Below, piece by piece: positions 10,201 through 19,100 of a DNA stretch of 64,000 nucleotides. A model generated the notes under the pieces. The model had not been told where the DNA came from and did not search any database. It saw nothing but the letters and a program-made list of their open reading frames with translations. Origin of the DNA: a virus; IMG/VR virus record IMGVR_UViG_3300032334_000556, positions 1 to 64,000 of that record; one strand, written 5' to 3'. The number at the start of each line of letters is the position of its first letter. The stretch's first letter is position 1. A program made the translations under genes and the position numbers.

Positions 10201-12496
10201 TTTTACTAATGCTTTATTTAATACAGGCACTCATACTGAAACTCAGTATGATATTAAAACAGCTGCATATGTTACAACTGGAACAATTGTAAAACACAAA
10301 GTATATAAAGTTTACAGCCATGATTTATACAGTATTAGATTGTATGATACCAGTGGTTCTGCTCGCTTAGCAACAGGATCTGGTCAGTTTGGTGGTGATC
10401 AAATGTATGCATCTATGAATGCGTTATATACAGTTCTTCACCCATCAGTAGCTATGATGAATTTGGAAGCAACTACTGTTACTGGTCAAATTAAAACAAC
10501 ATCAGGAAGAAGTCCAACTGGATCAGAAACTCCATTTACGAAAGACAATACTTGGAATGACATTATTCTTAATGATAATAATTACTTCCCAAGTCAACGT
10601 GTAATTTTAAACAAACAAAATGAAATTGATGTTTTAGACAGAGCAAATTCATTAGAGTTAAGACTACAGTTACAGACTAAGAGTAAATTCGTTTCTCCTA
10701 TGGTTGACATTGATCGTGTTGTTCTTGCTGCTACACAAAACCGTATTGATGATCCAGTAACAACTAAGAGTCCGAATAGTAACTACTACTCAGCAACTGG
10801 TGGGTTTGATGGATCACAAATCTTCTTCTCAGAATATGAGAACAAGCAAGGTGGTGCGCAGATGGGTTATATTACTCGTAAACTACAGTTTAAAAATACA
10901 TCTAAGCTGTTAAAGATTCAGTTCGCTGCTTCTGTACCATCAAACATGGGTATTGATAAGTCAACTCCATCTATTACGTTGCCAATTAAGATCAAATCTG
11001 GCTCACGTACTTCTGAACATCCAGATGTGATTACTCAACGTACTGCTATTACAACAACTTACGCAATCGGTACAACTACAATTGGTTTCCAATCAGTAAC
11101 TGGTATTGTTGATGGTATGTATGTTTATGGTCCAGGTATCCAAACAGGAACACGTGTTAATGGTATCTCTGGAACAAACGTAACATTCGACAAAGCGATT
11201 AAAGTTATTATTCCTTCTTCATCGAGTGGTACTGTTTACTTCTTCACTGGCTTCGATATCTCTGGTCAGAATAAGACTCAACAAATTGACGTAGGCGATT
11301 ATGTAACATATAATAACACTAGTGGTTCAGGAACACCAATTCCTTCTAATACATATGTTGTTAAAGCACCTAAGAATACTTACTTCACTAAGAAAGTTGG
11401 TACATATTCAAGTGGTACCTTCGTTGAAGCAACAACAGCAGTTCCTGTTGCGTTGTTTAATGGTGTTCGAAGCGGTATTGACCCAACAACAAACACAATG
11501 ACATTCTTCGTGGATGACTTGACAAACATTAAGCAAGGTATGTATTGTTACATTCTTAACTATGCTAACAATGATGCTACTTATGTTTGGGCACCAATGA
11601 CAGTTCGTCGTGTTCTTCGTGTTAACACAGATGCTAAATCTATTACAGTTGAGAAGCTGTCACCTCTTGATGAAATTTCAACAATTGGTTACTCAAACTT
11701 CTTCTACTTTAACAGTAACAACTCTGTTATTACCTTCTTCAACCCAACGATTGAGTTGAATCAAGCTGTAACAGCTGATGTTGTTCCAACATTGTCATCA
11801 AGAACTGCGACTAACTTGTTATCATTTACTACACCTCCAGCTTCTGAAGTTGAGGTATATGCTAAGATAACTAATGGTGGTAATGCTGTATCAACTTCTG
11901 CTCTACAGTTCCAGTCTAATGAATACAATGCTAGTACAAACCCATATGGTGTAGATAGCACAAATGATATTATCTACTTCCCGATTGCACATAACTTGAA
12001 CACTGGTTCGGCTGTGTTGTATAATGCTCAGTCTAATGTCATTACCAACTTAAAATCTGGTACTGTATATTATGCTATCTTCGCTTCTACAACATCTATC
12101 AAACTAGCAACTTCATATACTGCTGCGGTTGAAACTGAAAAAGGAACTTCTGGCTATGCTGCGATTAATATCTCAGCAACTTCGGTTCAAGAGAATCATA
12201 CTCTAACTGACGTAAACCAAAAGAATCAAGCATCTATTGAAGATAAATCATATTTCCGTATCTTACCAGATACTTCGATTGGTGGTGATAGCAGTACTTA
12301 TGGTGGTATCTATCCTCTTGCTGTTGGTAAGGGACAGTTGACAACGACTGATGATCCATCTGAGTATATTGATCATTCGTTTACAGTTGATAACTTAGAT
12401 CCGTTCAATACTGCTATTATTAAAATTACAATGAGATCTCGTAATCCTGCGTACGTACCAAAGATTAAAGATCTTCGTATTATTGCAACTGCATAA
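4226..12496 (+). CDS. Giant virion structural protein with N-terminal DUF4815 domain
   Basis: This 2756-aa protein begins YYDDYDEDKKFLRVLFRPG, then VQARELTQAQTILQKQ and 'RLGDYVFKN', the signature of the DUF4815 family of large structural proteins in aquatic T4-like phages. It stands where T4 has gp9-gp12, so a role in the baseplate periphery or fibre attachment is likely. A short helical segment ('DIAKLEKRIANLEDATVLN') lies near residue 1120 and may trimerise. The C-terminal third carries further 'L.SGT.YYAI......KLATSY' modules like those in the two preceding genes, and ends in a compact domain with 'DNLDPFNTAIIKI..RS.NPAYVPKIKDLRII'-type strands. A late promoter and good ribosome site precede it. 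The exact position in the virion is inference. Confidence 0.85.
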   Translation: MNFNVSPYYDDYDEDKKFLRVLFRPGYSVQARELTQAQTILQKQVQRLGDYVFKNKSRVIPGELKLITAYSIKLEPLEIDKSFNLDTFIQALDNITITGETTGVRATLVLGEPSTSAGDPPLFHIKYVSQGFNGEEYFSQNEVLKFDVVASVVTTSTGGTSETDPVVTTTDYVSPTYTNPRTGEVITAASGSYRVRIQNVSDYQNDSYIANITTGIFYVNGAFVKVDSQRICLSKYTNTPTTAVGLDIVDNIITPEQDTTLLDNSTGTPNYTAPGAHRYRVVLVLTKKDVGYASESFIVLSTLRRGILQFEAQGSSLAELEKVLARRTYDTNGDYTVRDFEIEMRQHRNSDQGVWTGTTAYGKGDTVYYVSPSSGKTNFYICLDSGVSGTSAPTHVSGAVSDGGVRWRFTPQATYNYGIYSEDEGGDTEKIAFGLKNGKAYIKGFEFAVNGVRYVEAPKARSYNKIKNTGVPVSVGNLIDVIPFGVPDIDGFQIVDLYSVDTPPNASQSQPYLTASADGSGTVGSWGYMSAKLTYGIVAHQTTSTGVNEYTVAKILANTVTTTVFTNDMNCWTDNSGASAVSAAYFLPTSKIGTARLRYVEGAQPNGGRATAKISLMDIQMDPGKDFRKVRVIGTPLSVGSTSAGGDPQCFRALVIPQTYNSTQVGTATIATSGNNAATMTGFGTKWLSSNQLTAGDMVWFPNVPSQFFFVRDLQGSDRGALVTRFSTYNISGPLYRADCVFQKPEDGDSIFDMPKKDVLTIRGGETLQENNTTYTTLEKAVVTGGSSDGTYVTLNVSSVEPDQIRITDVAAYVVINNTTGELVNPYDITLNTLTTASIRLNATASRTNSLAYLQNDSYSVFIPTLKRLTNAKEKVKSLVSASQDITIQQNIELDTIKINKADVYRILKIEMFPNVIFGNDISGQITGTGVDITTNYEFDNGQRDTHYDLARLIKSKSVAFPSGPIRITYEYFEHSGGDYFSADSYPDLLYEEIPNYFSKVTGRTISLRDVLDYRPRVNDGGTFDGGTASLTALPQQKYGFQCDFAYYLPRKDKIVLNKSGQFVVIQGVSSENPQYPELPDDVMELFDVEYKPYTYKVNSSNVFIKPIDNKRYTMKDIAKLEKRIANLEDATVLNSLERSTATFSIKDQDGLDRFKNGFVVDNFTGHKVGDVSNPDYECSIDILENNLRPAFYTVGVDMVEVAQSVVERNTYNYRIHPGNIATLPYYAGPEYFYKNKNEIQTIIDKGANATSVELFRKETLIRENNDLIIMEQPYATESVQVTALLTGSSSGTVTLFPSGDTWVETDIPQELVINENGTYDSVAAQADALGIDFGTIWNQWQVTGFGRPVTTVSNSSWRSGAGTYYSSTSVTTQQVSESAKGKTTSLNESVGLTQINGRLTARQSQSYIRSRPVTFVANGLKGGSRVYAFCDTTNVTDYCTQASRLYLAARGFDYSEVPFQFGKSATERNVWLTFNTDDVFSGSTSNYERTFIGSLANSDFNYTTTFTSVFNGTVIQPSSIATTGTNTVLGDVGTNLIPKNSEVQAFTKGEVIKGMVSGATAIVILHEQSTSTQNGNADGSIDCLHVLNIRGTFKAGEPISGTIKRDKLNGGVLTLTLRASSHFEAPSPGNLITSGTGRVAGTWLITSGQTINNKSSPKFLTGKRTFSLQDTITNTASSAGIVDRTCYADAVYSAVGIIDAGGGGVVGVRNASVGVGDVTRDRSYTQTLASSTSTSYVPDPPPPQSQDPLAQTFIVSSAASMADASQGSFVTDVELFFANKDPISPIAVEIRTTQNGYPTTTTLPFGQKYLYPSQILTSTTGTVGTRVRFDAPVYVKEGEMYCVVLSTLSPTYSVYTATLEKTDISNNKLGKVLKNPATGSMFRSQNSATWSESSTQDLKMVIYRAIFNTTSSGTTVDALGTSVGESFIYLKPKDIKPLSNSGRQSKFTKLALNPFRCTLGKSEIIVRQPNHGMIAGAYVTYQNVTGSESFGFTNALFNTGTHTETQYDIKTAAYVTTGTIVKHKVYKVYSHDLYSIRLYDTSGSARLATGSGQFGGDQMYASMNALYTVLHPSVAMMNLEATTVTGQIKTTSGRSPTGSETPFTKDNTWNDIILNDNNYFPSQRVILNKQNEIDVLDRANSLELRLQLQTKSKFVSPMVDIDRVVLAATQNRIDDPVTTKSPNSNYYSATGGFDGSQIFFSEYENKQGGAQMGYITRKLQFKNTSKLLKIQFAASVPSNMGIDKSTPSITLPIKIKSGSRTSEHPDVITQRTAITTTYAIGTTTIGFQSVTGIVDGMYVYGPGIQTGTRVNGISGTNVTFDKAIKVIIPSSSSGTVYFFTGFDISGQNKTQQIDVGDYVTYNNTSGSGTPIPSNTYVVKAPKNTYFTKKVGTYSSGTFVEATTAVPVALFNGVRSGIDPTTNTMTFFVDDLTNIKQGMYCYILNYANNDATYVWAPMTVRRVLRVNTDAKSITVEKLSPLDEISTIGYSNFFYFNSNNSVITFFNPTIELNQAVTADVVPTLSSRTATNLLSFTTPPASEVEVYAKITNGGNAVSTSALQFQSNEYNASTNPYGVDSTNDIIYFPIAHNLNTGSAVLYNAQSNVITNLKSGTVYYAIFASTTSIKLATSYTAAVETEKGTSGYAAINISATSVQENHTLTDVNQKNQASIEDKSYFRILPDTSIGGDSSTYGGIYPLAVGKGQLTTTDDPSEYIDHSFTVDNLDPFNTAIIKITMRSRNPAYVPKIKDLRIIATA

Positions 12497-12747
12497 TGGA
12501 TAAGATTGTACCAACTGATGAACCACACCTGACAAAAAACCTTGCGACAGGTGTGGTGCTAAATAATGATGATAATGCGTATCAAGCATATCTTGTCCAG
12601 CGTTCTGTTAATGAGGCAAAACGTCAACAAGTAATGACATTGGAACAAGAAGTTGATTCGATGAAAGAAGATATCGCTGAGATCAAAAATCTACTTAGAT
12701 ACTTAATAGAGAAAATAAATGGCATTAGTTCAAACACTGTATATTGA
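12496..12747 (+). CDS. Small coiled-coil protein of unknown function
   Basis: This 83-aa acidic protein starts on the last base of the DUF4815 stop codon (TAATG), so it is translationally coupled. Residues ~40-72 (QQVMTLEQEVDSMKEDIAEI) form a clear amphipathic heptad pattern with isoleucine and leucine at a/d positions. I do not recognise a named family. Its place between two structural genes suggests a minor virion or assembly protein that oligomerises through the coiled coil. Its 3' end overlaps the next gene by 29 bases. Confidence 0.7.
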   Translation: MDKIVPTDEPHLTKNLATGVVLNNDDNAYQAYLVQRSVNEAKRQQVMTLEQEVDSMKEDIAEIKNLLRYLIEKINGISSNTVY

Positions 12748-13057
12748 TCAGGGAGCCGACTTCCAAACTGGAATCACATTGTATGCTGACAATGGAATTA
12801 CGCCATTGAATTTGACTGGGTATTCTTTTACATCCCAATTAAGAAAGTCTTTTGCTTCTTCAACTGCAACTACATTTACATGCACAATTCCACTTCCAGC
12901 TACTGGTCAAGTGGTATTATCTTTGAGCGCAGCACAAACAGGTGCATTAAAATCAGGAAGATATCTATATGATATTGAAATGGTTGATACATCTAATTTC
13001 AGAACCAGACCAGTTGAAGGTGTAATAATCGTATCACCGCAGATTACGCAAGTATAA
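12719..13057 (+). CDS. Small beta-sandwich structural protein (BppU-N-like)
   Basis: The 112-aa protein begins LYIDQGADFQTGITLY, has LTGYSFTSQLRKS in the middle, then 'GRYLYDIEM' and ends 'PVEGVIIVSPQITQV'. This alternating pattern of strands resembles the N-terminal domain of baseplate upper proteins (BppU type), found as free-standing small structural proteins in aquatic T4-like phages. It overlaps the previous gene by 29 bases; the AATAAATGG context and the family-typical N-terminus fix the start. Its stop codon lies inside a late promoter. Function in the baseplate or fibre is inferred. Confidence 0.65.
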   Translation: MALVQTLYIDQGADFQTGITLYADNGITPLNLTGYSFTSQLRKSFASSTATTFTCTIPLPATGQVVLSLSAAQTGALKSGRYLYDIEMVDTSNFRTRPVEGVIIVSPQITQV

Positions 13058-13060
13058 ATA
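13053..13060 (+). promoter_or_regulatory. T4-type late promoter, TATAAATA
   Basis: An exact match to the T4 late consensus, 66 bases before the 2058-aa gene. The stop codon of the preceding gene (13055-13057) is part of the octamer. Confidence 0.8.
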
Positions 13061-13126
13061 TTGGTTTGATAACTAGAAACCCAACACTGTAATTATACAA
13101 GGTTACAGAATTAATGTCAAATCAAA

Positions 13127-16100
13127 ATGCCATCTGCCAAAGGTTCAAATAACAATAATAAATTGAATCAACCTGTAAAGGTTAAGGCATCATCACTTTC
13201 TGAAAACAAAGCAATATCCGCACAGGATATTCGCAATCAAGTTAAAAAAGTTGTTGCTATGCCAGCAGAAGCTGTTCGAGCAGCGATGGCGCAGGCAGTT
13301 GTTGGCGCAGCAAAACTAAGTGTTGTTTACGACGCACTAAGTCATATCCTAAGTCTTATCGAATCTGGACACGCAGTCGATAAGGCAACTCTCAAAACTA
13401 CAAAGGCAGCTATTCAAACTGCCCATGCTAGTGATGCAATCTCCACTAAACGTCTTGGTAAAGTCTATCAACAACTCGTTACACTCAACGAGACAGTTGT
13501 TCGTATCGTTAGTTACTACAGAACAAAGAACGATACCCTTTCCCTATCTGATACCAGAACCAAGTTAATTGGTAAAGTTAAATCAGACACATCACGTGGT
13601 ACTGATGTTGCTACTAAGAGTGTTCAGAAAACTAAAAACGATACTGTCAAATTTGCTGAGAATTTTTCTAAAGTTGTTTCATTCAAAAGAACAACAGCTG
13701 AAACTATTTCGTTTTCAGATGTAAGAACATTTGCTTTTACAAAAGCGAAAGCAGACACCTCACGTGCTACTGAAACCTTTTCTAAACAGGCATCTAAAAC
13801 CCCAGCAACGCAGACTGTTAGTTTCTCTGATTTAAAGAAAGTAAACTTCGGCAAAGTTGCCAGTGAAATCTTCAAAGCAAATGATAACAGAACATTACTG
13901 TTAACAAAGAAAATTATTGATTTTGTTTCTGCCGTACATAGTGCTAATCTAAACTGGAACAACACATCTTCTAGATTAGACATTTCTCATATCGGTGATA
14001 CATTCTCTAAGATTGTTTCCTTCGTAAGATCTGTTCCAGATACTACATCATTAGTTGAGAGTAGAAAGAAAACAGTAAGTAAGCCAAGAACAGAAACACC
14101 TCGTGCTACTGATTCTGTTTTAAGAGTTGCATCATATCATAAAGTATTCAGCGATAGTGAATCTACTATTGATACATTCCGCAAGGTTGTAACATTCAAT
14201 AGACCTAAGAACGAAGCAATCTCATTAGCTGAGAATTTTAGCAAACTTGTTTCATATAACAGAACGAAGAATGATACAACATCGTTTACTGATACAAAAG
14301 CAAAATATATTGGTAAAGGGACATTTGCTGAAACGAACAGAGCAGTTGATGCAGCAGCTAAAGCCATCCGTCCAAAGAAAACTGATACTGCTGGTGCATC
14401 TGACACATTCTCAAGACTTGTATCATACAATAAGAATCTAAACTCAACAGCTACATCAACACACTCTGTTGATGTTATTGCAACTGTTAAGTATTACAGA
14501 AGATCATTCTTTGATGTACCAAGAGCAACTGATACATTAACAAGAGCATGGGTTGCTAGAAGATCGCCAGCAGAAATACAAAAAGCAACTGATGTATTCA
14601 GTAAGGTTGTAACATTCAGAAGATTACCTGCTGATGTAGCAAAAGCACAAGAAATATTCTTAAGAGTTGTTTCTTATAACAGAACTAAAGCTGATACATC
14701 AAGAGCAACAGATGTATTCAGTAAGGTATTAACAGCAAGAAGAACATCAGCTGATATATCAAGAGCAGTTGATCAAATTACTGCCAAGTATTTTGCTAAG
14801 AAACTTGCTGATACTTTACAAGGTAATGATCGATTTTCTTTTGGGTTTACCCATCCAGAAGTTACACCTGGACACAACCCAACCAACATATCTAAAGTAT
14901 ACGATCAGTTTAGAAAACTTGTTTCCTTTATTCGTCAGTTCAATGACACTACTACGATAACAGAAACATTCCCTAAAACCGTATCTAAAATTGCTGGTAG
15001 TGCCCAAAGTCGCTGGTACGATTTCAACGAAATATATGTATCTGTTGAATTGTGCCAGTACTATGGTTCTCAGTGGGTTGATTTTATAAAACCAGTTGAC
15101 TCACCAGCAAAATATGTAACTAAAGTTGCAAACAAAACTTTAACATACTATAACAATTCTATTTGGACAGATTATGCTGACTTAACATTCGCCGAAAGTT
15201 CTTCAGTAATATCAACTGATCCAAATTTCGCAACTACAGCTGTATTTGATCAAGACCAATACCTATCATACGCATCATCATATACTGCTGATTCAGAAAG
15301 AGCATTAGCAGCTGATACCTTTGCGAAAACTGTAACTTACAGAAGATTACCAGCGGATACTGTTCCTGCTGCTGACACATTCCCTAAAACTATTTCAAGA
15401 ACTGTTGGTGATTTTAAACCAAACGTATTTAATGACTTCAATGATCTATTCTATACGAATGAATTTTACAGCGATACTGGTGGTGTAAATGCAAGAGTAT
15501 TAATTACTGTTGTTCCTCCATCTGTTCCCTCAGGAACTCCAACTTACGCTTTAGGGATCTCTGATGGCGGTGTTAATTATACAGCTGGACAACCATTTAC
15601 AATATTAACAGAATCTGGAAATTGTTCATTCTCAGTTTCTACAGTTACAGTTCCAATCACGAGTGGTAGTATAGCATTAAACGGAACAAATCAATATTTA
15701 ACTGTTCCTAATGATGTTAACTTACAGTTATCAACAAACGCATTTACTATTGAGGCATGGATATATAAAACAGCAGATTTTGTATCTTCGCCATTTATTA
15801 GTAGAGGAAATTCATCAAGTCTTAATGGATTTAGTATTAGGGTTGAATTTTATCCTAATAATGTTACATTTAGAGCGGATGGTGGTGCAGTAACTATTAC
15901 TAGTACTGGTGTAGTACCAATAAACACATGGACTCACGTTGCTGTCGTAAGAGAAGGAACAGGAACAAACCAAACTAAAATATACATTAATGGTATACTT
16001 TCTGGAACTGGAACTTGTGCTAGTAATTTTAACCAAGCCGAACCTGTTCGTATAGGTTCAGGACAGCAACCATCGTTTGGCACTTTTCCTGGCAATCTAA

Positions 16101-19100
16101 CCAATGTTCGAATTGTCAATGGTAGTGCTGTTTATACTAGTGCATTTACTCCTCCTACTGCACCATTAACAGCTGTTACTAATACACAATTATTGTTGTT
16201 AACATCTACTAGTGGTGCACTATTAACTGATAGTAGCACAAATAATTTTACAGTAACAAATGTTAATTCTGCGCCATTTAGTGTATTAACTCCACCAATT
16301 TCATCTGGTTCAACTGGCACTATTACCTCACTTAGTGCACCAACAGGAACACCATCTAGAACAAATACACAAAGTGCATATTTTACTGACCATGCCCAAT
16401 TAACTTTTGGCACAACAGCTGACCAAGATTTGGTACAGTATGATGCTAGAACATATACATATCCATCATCAGTAACTGTTGATGTTGGACCAAGGAGTTA
16501 TGAAACCAAACGAAATGTTGTTGGTCAAGATTTATTATTTACATTAAATCCAACAGCATCAGGTGATACAGCAAAATATAGTGATGCTGTTGGTAAAAAA
16601 GTTTCTAAGAATGCGACACAATACTATTATGCGCAAGGCTGGTGGACTGACTTCGCTGATTTATCATTCGGAAGTGGTAATGGTTTAGATCAAGACTTGT
16701 CATTAAACTTGACAACATCAACACCAGAAACAATTTCTGTTATTGGTACTACTTCGATAGCAACTGTTGGATTTACAAAACGTAATCGCGATGCAGTAAG
16801 TCTTGCTGATATAATTCCTAAGAGTCTATCGAAACCAAAAGCGGATACTGCTGGCGCAACACAAACATTCGCAAAACAGTATAATGTTTCTGCTGGCGCA
16901 TACGCTAATAGAAGTTGGAGATCTTATGATGAAACATCTCTTGCTGTTCTGTCAGACATTGAATTATCATATGAAGGTCGTTATGAGTTAATTCAACTTG
17001 GTGAAACATCACCTAAAACTTTTAGTAAGAAAGTTGTAAACCTCAATTATGTTTGGACAGATTATAATGATTTAACATTCGCAGCAACAGTTGATCAAGA
17101 TTTGGTTCAAACAGGTTTTGGATTTACAACAACTACAGACTACGCTACACTTACACATAAAACTGAAATAAGTTTAGCGAAACCATTTGCTGAAACACTC
17201 AATGCTGCTGAGACATTCCCTAAAACAATTACTAAGAGTGGTGTTGGTAATACAACTCTTAATGATCATCTAACATATAATCCTGAGTATATTCCTTACT
17301 TGTCATTAATTGATGAAAGTTTACAGGGACAGTATCCAAATTACAAAATTGACAAGTCAACAGTCAGTGATAGTAAAGGTGCATTCATATCTAAAGTAAT
17401 TCTTGGAACAGGTCCAATACGTAAGTATGTTGACACAGGAATGGAGTTAACATCTTTTGATAATACAGTTGTTACATTCGGTGGTATTAGTGATATAGGA
17501 AACCAAGTATTTCCAGATGTTAAGTTTTTAGATTATTTTGAAAGTTTTACAGTTAGCGAAGATTTGTTTACTCCATCTCAGTATGGCTCTGACTCTGCGT
17601 TATCTAGTGATATTTTTTCAAGAGTTTTTAACTCAACAAGAACATTTGCTGAAACAATCCATGTTGCTGATTCATTGTTATTATCTAAAAATGGTAGCGT
17701 ATTCTTTACGTTGTTGAGAACAAATTCTGATATTGCTAAGTCAGCTGATCTTATTCACCCATTCTTTATTACTAAAGCAGCTGGTAATGTTAAATCAGTA
17801 TACAGTACATGGCAAGATTTTGTTGAATTGGAATTAGCAACCGAACTTGCTCAATACTATTATCGTGGTACGGATTCTACAACTGATATTAACAGATCGG
17901 TTGATGTACGAACAAATCAGTTTAACAAGAAAGCTGGTATTGTTCAGAATATTTGGAATACATTTGATGAAGAAGTATATTTTACTCAAGACTTGGTCCA
18001 GGTATATCCACAAGACTATGTTACAGAAATTATTTCTTGGACAGAAACAAGTACCAAATCATTCGGAAAACCAAGAACAGATATAATCAATACTGCTGAG
18101 ACATTCCCGAAACTGATTACAAAACCAACTGTTGGTAATACAACTGTTAATGACCATTTAATCTACAATCCAGAATACATTGCGTACTTTTCTTTAATAG
18201 ATGAAAGTTTACAAAGTCAATATCCAAGCTACAAAATTGACAAGTCAACAGTAAGCGATGCTAAGGGATTCAACTTCAGCAAACAGGCTGGTTTTGATCC
18301 AGTAAATAGATGGCTTGACACAGGTCTTGAACTTACAAACTTTGATGAAACAGTACAAGTATTCGGATCTATCGGTTCAGATAACAGCGCATTTGCTCTG
18401 CCAATCTTTAACAAATATCTAGAAGATTTTATCTATTCTGAATTCTCAGACTTGTTTGCCACACCATATAAAACTGAAATTATCCAAGCAGTTGATGTGT
18501 TAACAAGAGTTGCGTCATTTAAGAGAACACCACCTGAAATTGTTAAGAGTGTTGAGTTGGCTCAGAAATCATTAAGTAAAGGCACAAAATCTGAATCACT
18601 GGCTCTTTCTGAATTGGCATCTAAACAGTATGGCAAAGCAGCTGGTAAACGACAGTCAATTTGGTCAGACTTTAATGAGATAACTATTGAACAAGATTTG
18701 GTTCAGATTTTACCAGCAAGTAGTTATGAGATTATTTTCCCAGTTGAGACTATAACTAAGAAAATTCAGCCTAAGAAATCTGAAGCAATTTTACTTGGAG
18801 AAACAATCCAATTCTTACCAACTAAAGGATTCCCTCATACATTATTGGCATCACAAACAATCGGAAAGAGTTTAAGTATCGCCCAAGTTGGTAACTCTAC
18901 ATCAACTTTCTGGTTGGATACATATGAGATTTTATCATACGATGAAACATTGTTGACATATGGTTATATGAAGACTATAAAATTCGACAATGCATCATAT
19001 TCTGATTCAACATCAAGACAGTGGAATCGTAAACCTGGATCGTATAGCACCAGAATTTGGAGCGATTTTAATGAATTTAATCCAGGATATGATATTGCTC

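Noticed and set aside
13114-13152. Twelve-codon frame (ATG 13114) overlapping the start of the 2058-aa gene with a slightly better ribosome site
   Set aside because: It ends after 12 codons, and joining it to the giant frame would require a frameshift for which no slippery site is visible. The simple start at 13127 is preferred.
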